This document shows, in pieces, positions 22,962-27,694 of a stretch of 27,694 nt of DNA. A program made the translations under genes and the position numbers. The stretch comes from an uncultured Kineothrix sp. (GTDB taxonomy: Bacteria; Bacillota; Clostridia; Lachnospirales; Lachnospiraceae). The stretch's first letter is position 1; every line of letters begins with the position of its first letter. Location of the stretch: contig CAJUMD010000038.1 in assembly GCA_910587275.1 (NCBI GenBank), positions 1 through 27,694 on the forward strand, read 5' to 3'. The notes beneath the pieces were generated by a model. That model did not search any database and had not been told where the DNA came from. It worked only from the letters and a program-made list of their open reading frames with translations.

Positions 22962-24143
22962 ATGGGACATATTATTTACCTGGATCATGCGGCGACCACG
23001 AGGACGGCGCCGGAAGTGGCGGAAGCGATGCTTCCGTATTTTACGGAATATTACGGGAATCCCAGCAGCATTTATTCCATGGGCGGCGCGGCAAAGCGGG
23101 CAGTCATGGAAGCGAGGGAGGAAATTGCCGCCACGCTGGGGGCAAAGACCAATGAGATTTATTTTACGGGCGGCGGTTCGGAAGCGGATAACTGGGCGCT
23201 CGTTGCCACGGCGGAAGCATATGCCGGGAAAGGAAAGCATATCATTACTTCCAAAATCGAGCATCATGCCATACTGCATACCTGTGCTTATCTGGAAAAA
23301 AGGGGATATGAAGTTTCTTATTTGGACGTGGGGGAAAACGGAATCGTGGACCCGGAGGATGTAAGGCGTGCCATCCGCCCCGATACCATCCTGGTATCGG
23401 TGATGTTTGCCAACAATGAGATTGGCACCGTGCAGCCGGTGCGGGAAATCGGCGCCGTGGCAAGGGAACACGGGATTCTGTTCCATACCGACGCAGTGCA
23501 GGCTTACGCCCACATACCGGTAAACGTGGACGACATGAACATCGATATGTTAAGTGCCAGCGGACATAAATGCAACGGGCCGAAGGGAATCGGGTTTTTG
23601 TACATCCGTACCGGAATCAAAACCCGTTCGTTCCTTCACGGGGGACAGCAGGAGCGGGGAAGGCGTGCCGGGACGGAGAACGTGCCGGGGATTGTCGGGC
23701 TGGGGAAGGCGGTACGGCTTGCGTTTGCCAACATGGAGGAACATGCAAAAAAGGAGCGGAAGCTGCGGGATTACCTGATTCAAAGGATTGGGGAGGAAAT
23801 CCCCTATTGCAGGCTGAACGGGGACCGGGAAAGACGGCTTGGCAACAATGTGAATTTCAGTTTCCGGTTTGTCGAAGGCGAATCCCTGCTTATCATGCTG
23901 GACATGAAAGGCATCTGTGCTTCCAGCGGTTCGGCATGTACGTCCGGCTCCTTGGACCCTTCCCATGTGCTGCTTGCCATCGGGCTGCCCCATGAGACGG
24001 CGCACGGTTCGCTGCGTCTGACGGTAGGTCCTGAGAATACCATGGAGGAAATGGATCAGGTGGTGGAAGCCTTAAAGGAGATTGTGGGGAAACTGCGGGC
24101 AATGTCTCCCTTATATGAAGATTTTATGAAAAAGCAGAAATGA
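22962..24143 (+). CDS. nifS: Cysteine desulfurase NifS/IscS type
   Basis: 393 residues from ATG 22962, which follows AAAGGACGG; an upstream ATG at 22917 has no ribosome site and lies in the second leader dyad. It takes sulfur from cysteine with PLP and holds it as a persulfide. YLDHAATT opens the fold; EHHAILHTC and the Lys203 of SGHKCNGPKG form the PLP site; the sulfur-carrying Cys326 is in ASSGSACTSG. RAGTENVPGIVG is also typical. Next to nifU and upstream of mnmA, it is the natural sulfur donor for both Fe-S clusters and tRNA 2-thiolation. No iscR lies in the window. Confidence 0.97.
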   Translation: MGHIIYLDHAATTRTAPEVAEAMLPYFTEYYGNPSSIYSMGGAAKRAVMEAREEIAATLGAKTNEIYFTGGGSEADNWALVATAEAYAGKGKHIITSKIEHHAILHTCAYLEKRGYEVSYLDVGENGIVDPEDVRRAIRPDTILVSVMFANNEIGTVQPVREIGAVAREHGILFHTDAVQAYAHIPVNVDDMNIDMLSASGHKCNGPKGIGFLYIRTGIKTRSFLHGGQQERGRRAGTENVPGIVGLGKAVRLAFANMEEHAKKERKLRDYLIQRIGEEIPYCRLNGDRERRLGNNVNFSFRFVEGESLLIMLDMKGICASSGSACTSGSLDPSHVLLAIGLPHETAHGSLRLTVGPENTMEEMDQVVEALKEIVGKLRAMSPLYEDFMKKQK

Positions 24144-24152
24144 GGTGTGAAT

Positions 24153-24593
24153 GTGTACAGTGAAAAAGTAATGGACCACTTCCAGAATCCAAGGAATGTG
24201 GGGGAAATCGAAAATGCCAGCGGGGTAGGCACCGTGGGTAATGCAAAATGCGGGGATATCATGAGGATTTACCTGGATATCGGTGAAGACGGTATCATAA
24301 GGGATTGTAAGTTCAAGACTTTCGGCTGCGGGGCGGCAGTGGCCACCAGCAGTATGGCGACGGAGCTTGTCAAGGGTAAGAGCATCGGTGAAGCGATGAA
24401 AGTCACGAACAAGGCGGTGATGGATGCCCTTGACGGGCTGCCTCCGGTGAAGGTGCACTGTTCTCTGTTGGCGGAGGAGGCAATTCATGCTGCGCTTTGG
24501 GATTATGCAGAGAAACACGGTATCGAAATCGAGGGATTGGAGAAGCCAAAGGCAGATATCCATGAGGATGGGGAAGAAGGGGAAGTATACTGA
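24153..24593 (+). CDS. nifU: Fe-S cluster assembly scaffold NifU/IscU
   Basis: 146 residues, the single-domain IscU-like form. The start is a GTG at 24153 behind GAGGTG (24142-24147), which overlaps the nifS stop region; a GTG at 24147 is possible but lies in that site. Three cluster-ligand cysteines are in place: Cys33 in GNAKCGD (with Asp35), Cys59 in FGCGAAVATSS, and Cys103 in VHCSLLAEEA. VMDHFQNPRNVG is the usual N terminus. The LPPVK patch before Cys103 fits the chaperone-binding motif. The C-terminal ~20 residues are acidic. Close spacing with nifS implies joint translation. Confidence 0.96.
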   Translation: MYSEKVMDHFQNPRNVGEIENASGVGTVGNAKCGDIMRIYLDIGEDGIIRDCKFKTFGCGAAVATSSMATELVKGKSIGEAMKVTNKAVMDALDGLPPVKVHCSLLAEEAIHAALWDYAEKHGIEIEGLEKPKADIHEDGEEGEVY

Positions 24594-24595
24594 GG

Positions 24596-25090
24596 ATGAG
24601 GGTAACACATACGTTTGAACCGGTTTATGACGGCAATTCGGAAATATTGGTGTTGGGCACTTTCCCTTCGGTAAAATCAAGGGAAAGCGCTTTTTACTAT
24701 GGGCATCCCCAAAACCGTTTTTGGAAAGTGCTGGCGGGTCTGACCGGGGAAGAAGTGCCGGGAAGCATTGCGGAGAAAAAGGCGCTTTTGTTAAAGCACC
24801 GCATCGCCATATGGGACGTAATCCGTTCCTGCGATATCGAGGGTTCCAGCGACAGTTCCATCCGCAGCGTGGAAGCCAACGATATTGCGGGACTTCTGCG
24901 TGCCAGCCGCATCAGGGAAATTTACGGTAACGGGGATAAGGCATGTCAGCTTTACAACCGGTTCTGCAGGGAGCAGACGGGGAAGGAAATCCACAGGCTG
25001 CCATCCACAAGCCCGGCAAACGCGGCATTTTCCCTGGGGCGGCTGCTGGAATGCTGGAGCGTCATTCTGGATGCAGGCGGATGCGGTTAA
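24596..25090 (+). CDS. DNA-deoxyinosine (hypoxanthine) glycosylase-like, uracil-DNA glycosylase superfamily
   Basis: 164 residues. The N-terminal LVLGTFPSVKSRES and YYGHPQNRFWKVL match the family 6 (HDG/Mug-like) branch of the uracil-DNA glycosylase fold, where these form the active-site loop; IWDVIRSCDIEGSSDSSI and the C-terminal LPSTSPANA are the other landmarks. It would remove deaminated adenine (hypoxanthine) from DNA. The start ATG lies two bases after the nifU stop, so translation is probably coupled. There are no clustered cysteines, so it is not one of the Fe-S UDGs, and its place among Fe-S and thiolation genes is not explained by a cofactor. Confidence 0.85.
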   Translation: MRVTHTFEPVYDGNSEILVLGTFPSVKSRESAFYYGHPQNRFWKVLAGLTGEEVPGSIAEKKALLLKHRIAIWDVIRSCDIEGSSDSSIRSVEANDIAGLLRASRIREIYGNGDKACQLYNRFCREQTGKEIHRLPSTSPANAAFSLGRLLECWSVILDAGGCG

Positions 25091-25096
25091 AACGGA

Positions 25097-25141
25097 CGGA
25101 ATAACGGCACGGAATAAAGGCGCAGAATAAAGGCGCAGAAT
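25097..25141 (+). repeat. 13-base tandem repeat before mnmA
   Basis: Three full units and one partial unit of CGGAATAAAGGCG or near copies start at 25097, 25110, 25123 and 25136. The second and third differ only by CGG against CAG at their start. It lies in the 88-base non-coding gap between the glycosylase gene and mnmA. Slippage is the simplest cause. Confidence 0.8.
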
Positions 25142-25178
25142 GGTGCAAAGAACATCGGGACGGGAAGGAAGGGCGTAG

Positions 25179-26258
25179 ATGATGAAAGGGAAAGTGGTAG
25201 TGGGGATGTCGGGCGGCGTGGATTCTTCCGTAGCGGCATATCTATTGAAGGAACAGGGCTATGAGGTCATTGGCGTGACTATGCAGACCTGGCAGGAGGA
25301 AGGCGGGACGACAGTGGAAGAAAACGGCGTTTGCTGCGGCCTTTCTGCCATAGAGGATGCAAGACGGGTGGCACAGTTTTTGGACATCCCTTATTATGTC
25401 ATGAATTTCCGGAAGGAATTTAAGGAAAAGGTGATGGATTATTTCGTGGAGGAGTATCTCCATGGCAGGACGCCGAATCCCTGTATCGCCTGCAACCGGT
25501 ATGTGAAATGGGAATCCCTTCTGCAAAGGAGCCTTGCCATTGGGGCGGACTGCATTGCCACCGGGCATTATGCGAAAGTGGGAAGGCTTGCCAACGGCAG
25601 GTATGCCGTTTGTAATTCGGTGACGGCGGCAAAGGACCAGACTTATGCGCTGTACAACCTGACCCAGTACCAGCTTGCCCATACGTTAATGCCGGTAGGG
25701 GAATACGGGAAAGAGGAAATACGAGAAATAGCAAAAAAACAGGGACTGCCCGTGGCGGACAAGCCGGACAGCCAGGAAATCTGTTTTATTCCCGATCATG
25801 ATTACGCGGGATTCATCGGCAGACAGGCAGGAAACCGGGTACCGCAGGCCGGATATTTCGTGACGGCACAGGGGGAAGTCCTCGGCGTCCATAAAGGGAT
25901 AATCCATTATACGGTGGGACAGCGCAAAGGGTTAGGGCTTTCCATGGGCCATCCGGTGTTTGTGACACAGATACGGCCGGAGACAAACGAAGTGGTGCTC
26001 GGGGAAGCGGAGGATGTATTTTCCCGGGAATTGACCTGTACGGGGATTAATTACATGGGAATGGAAGACTTAAGGGAGCCGCGGCAGGCGGTTGTAAAAA
26101 TACGCTATGCCCATAAAGGGGCGCCCTGCATCATGGAGAAAACGGGGGAAGACCGGATTACGTGCAGATTTGGGGAACCCGTGCGTGCGGTGACACCAGG
26201 GCAGGCGGCGGTTTTCTACGGGGACGGATACGTGCTGGGCGGCGGTACGATTGTATAG
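25179..26258 (+). CDS. mnmA: tRNA-specific 2-thiouridylase MnmA
   Basis: 359 residues, with AAGGAAGGG at 25165-25173 before tandem ATGs (25179 and 25182). It adds sulfur to U34 of Lys, Glu and Gln tRNAs after adenylation. The PP-loop GMSGGVDSSV starts near residue 9; ATGHYAKV, AKDQTYALYNL and VGQRKGLG follow. The catalytic cysteines are Cys105 and Cys202 (QEICFIPDHDY). In E. coli the first site reads PDILCN; here it is PCIACN, so a further Cys102 replaces the Asp three positions before the catalytic Cys. Upstream nifS would supply the persulfide. Confidence 0.97.
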   Translation: MMKGKVVVGMSGGVDSSVAAYLLKEQGYEVIGVTMQTWQEEGGTTVEENGVCCGLSAIEDARRVAQFLDIPYYVMNFRKEFKEKVMDYFVEEYLHGRTPNPCIACNRYVKWESLLQRSLAIGADCIATGHYAKVGRLANGRYAVCNSVTAAKDQTYALYNLTQYQLAHTLMPVGEYGKEEIREIAKKQGLPVADKPDSQEICFIPDHDYAGFIGRQAGNRVPQAGYFVTAQGEVLGVHKGIIHYTVGQRKGLGLSMGHPVFVTQIRPETNEVVLGEAEDVFSRELTCTGINYMGMEDLREPRQAVVKIRYAHKGAPCIMEKTGEDRITCRFGEPVRAVTPGQAAVFYGDGYVLGGGTIV

Positions 26259-26292
26259 GGACGGCGCTTACCGGCAGGAAAAGGAGGCTGTT

Positions 26293-27111
26293 ATGGCGGT
26301 TTTGTCAGATGATCATTTACATTCTTCCTATTCGGGCGATTCCGATACGCCGATGGAGGAGATGGTACGCAGGGGAATGGAACTGGGACTTACGACCATG
26401 TGTTTTACCGAACATATGGACATGGATTACGTTTATGCAAAGCCGGAAGAAGAAGGGCTCTTTGAGCTGGATACGGATGCCTATCTTGCCGGGTTCCAAA
26501 GGCAGCGGGAAAAATACGGGGACCGGATTAAACTGCGCTTTGGCGTGGAACTTGGTGTCCAGCCGCATCTTGCAGGGGAACTGTCCGCGTATGTCCGGCA
26601 ATACGATTTTGATTTTGTCATCGCATCTTCCCACCTCTGCAACCGGAAAGACCCTTATTATCCGTATTTTTTTGAAGGACGCAGCGAGGAGGAGGCTTAC
26701 GGGGAATATTTCGCCTCTGTTTTGGATAATTTAAGAAAGTTCCTTGATTTTGACGTATACGGGCATCTGGATTATGTGGTGCGGTATGGTCCGGGAAAGG
26801 ATACGGCTTACGGCTATGGCGCTTACCGCGATGTGCTGGATGCCATCCTGCGCCTGCTTGTGGAAAACGGAAAGGGGCTGGAAATCAATACCGGGGGTAT
26901 CGGTTACGGGTTGAGGGAATTGAATCCCTGCACGGACATCATCCGGCGCTACCGCGAACTTGGCGGCGAAATCGTCACGGCAGGTTCCGATGCCCATGCG
27001 CCGGGACGGATTGCGGAAGGTTTTGACCGTGCGGCGGAGATTTTAAAGTCCTGTGGATTTAAGTATTATACGGTATTTTCCAAACGTATTCCCGAACATA
27101 TCAGGTTGTAG
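26293..27111 (+). CDS. Histidinol-phosphatase, PHP family (HisJ/HisK type)
   Basis: 272 residues from ATG 26293, with AAGGAGG at 26281-26287; a frame extending to 26251 would run into mnmA. It would remove phosphate from histidinol phosphate in histidine synthesis. PHP metal-site motifs are in order: SDDHLHSSYSGDS, FTEHMDMDY, FGVELGVQPH, SSHLCN, YGHLDYVVRYGP and AGSDAHAPGRIAEGF. It starts 34 bases after mnmA. No other histidine genes are in the window, so the substrate rests on family resemblance, and another phosphomonoester is possible. A GGCGG/CCGCC hairpin at 27131-27144, without a good T run, may mark the transcript end. Confidence 0.87.
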   Translation: MAVLSDDHLHSSYSGDSDTPMEEMVRRGMELGLTTMCFTEHMDMDYVYAKPEEEGLFELDTDAYLAGFQRQREKYGDRIKLRFGVELGVQPHLAGELSAYVRQYDFDFVIASSHLCNRKDPYYPYFFEGRSEEEAYGEYFASVLDNLRKFLDFDVYGHLDYVVRYGPGKDTAYGYGAYRDVLDAILRLLVENGKGLEINTGGIGYGLRELNPCTDIIRRYRELGGEIVTAGSDAHAPGRIAEGFDRAAEILKSCGFKYYTVFSKRIPEHIRL

Positions 27112-27208
27112 GGAGCAGCGCACGGACAGCGGCGGATGTCCGCCCTGCCCGCAGATTTAAAAAAACTGTAAAATTTAGGTCAAAATGTAAATATTTTTTA
27201 TTTAAGTC

Positions 27209-27237
27209 TTGAATTTTTGGGACAAATTAGGTAAAAT
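27209..27237 (+). promoter_or_regulatory. Probable gapA promoter
   Basis: TTGAAT (27209-27214) and TAAAAT (27232-27237) with a 17-base spacer, in a very AT-rich stretch. A second TTGACA at 27256-27261 has only CAAAAT 18 bases later (27280-27285), so it is weaker. The leader would be about 77 bases. Confidence 0.55.
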
Positions 27238-27320
27238 AAACATGTTGATAAAATTTTGACAATCATATTCCAGTGATTGCAAAATAGTATAAATAAAATC
27301 ATTTTTAGGAGGAGACTAAA

Positions 27321-27694
27321 ATGGCAGTAAGAGTAGCAATTAATGGTTTTGGCCGTATCGGCCGTCTTGCTTTCAGGCAGATGTTTGGAGCGGAAGGATA
27401 CGAGGTAGTGGCAATCAACGACTTAACAAGCCCCAAGATGTTGGCTCACTTGTTAAAGTATGATTCTTCCCAGGGCAAATATGCGAAAGCGGATTCCGTA
27501 ACCGCTGGTGAGGATTCCATTACTGTTGACGGAAAGACGATTACCATTTACAAAGAAGCGGATGCTAACAAACTTCCTTGGGGAGAATTGAAAGTAGACG
27601 TTGTTCTTGAATGTACAGGTTTCTATACGTCCAAAGATAAAGCACAGGCACACATCAATGCCGGCGCACGTAAGGTTGTTATTTCCGCACCTGC
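27321..27694 (+). CDS. gapA: Glyceraldehyde-3-phosphate dehydrogenase, type I (5' part, runs off the window)
   Basis: The first 124 codons are present. The start ATG follows AGGAGG at 27307-27312. The N terminus VAINGFGRIGRLAFRQM is the NAD-binding signature, and VVAINDLTS, MLAHLLKYDSSQGKY and DVVLECTGFYTSK are the standard following blocks. The catalytic Cys lies beyond the end of the window. It oxidises glyceraldehyde 3-phosphate to 1,3-bisphosphoglycerate in glycolysis. A strong ribosome site and its own promoter fit a highly expressed gene. Confidence 0.97.
   Translation, partial: MAVRVAINGFGRIGRLAFRQMFGAEGYEVVAINDLTSPKMLAHLLKYDSSQGKYAKADSVTAGEDSITVDGKTITIYKEADANKLPWGELKVDVVLECTGFYTSKDKAQAHINAGARKVVISAP

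Overview
The window reads as chromosomal core DNA of a spore-forming Clostridia bacterium, most likely Lachnospiraceae. The reasons are Gram-positive style LexA boxes at recA, RNase Y, SpoIIM-like and SpoVB-like sporulation proteins, the pyrH-frr-uppS-cdsA-dxr-rseP gene order, strong AGGAGG-type ribosome sites and a moderately GC-rich composition. The family-level placement is inference from gene content, not a database match. I see no tRNA, rRNA, CRISPR array, insertion sequence or prophage.

Layout. 1-3487: the 3' part of an ABC-F ATPase, a PHP-HAD fusion phosphoesterase, then a more AT-rich thymidylate kinase preceded by the tail of a MazG-like gene. 3650-6091: cheB and a shortened CheA-like gene (no P2, no CheW-like P5, altered G1 box) that ends inside a five-unit palindromic tandem array. 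6186-11463: pyrH, frr, uppS, cdsA, dxr and rseP, which link UMP phosphorylation, ribosome recycling, undecaprenyl and phospholipid precursors, isoprenoid synthesis and site-2 proteolysis; a large hairpin with a T run splits frr from uppS. 11582-12766: a Rob-like AraC regulator and the last 59 codons of a lost chemoreceptor with a terminator. 12767-16729: recA (two LexA boxes and a long, structured, repeat-rich leader), recX, and rny on its own promoter inside recX. 16824-20171: an AT-rich Uma2-family gene, an aspartate-type aminotransferase, a Nudix ADP-ribose pyrophosphatase and a SpoIIM-like membrane protein. 20241-22763 (minus strand): DAHP synthase and a SpoVB/MurJ-like flippase. 22813-26258: nifS, nifU, a hypoxanthine-DNA glycosylase-like gene and mnmA, a sulfur-transfer group ending in tRNA 2-thiolation. 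26293 to the end: a PHP histidinol-phosphatase and the start of gapA.

The least ordinary parts are the decaying chemotaxis material (CheA without its coupling domain, the palindromic array, the chemoreceptor stub), the MazG stub joined to thymidylate kinase, the palindrome-rich recA leader and the dyads just downstream of the nifS promoter. I found nothing I could defend as a complete new defence or biosynthetic system.
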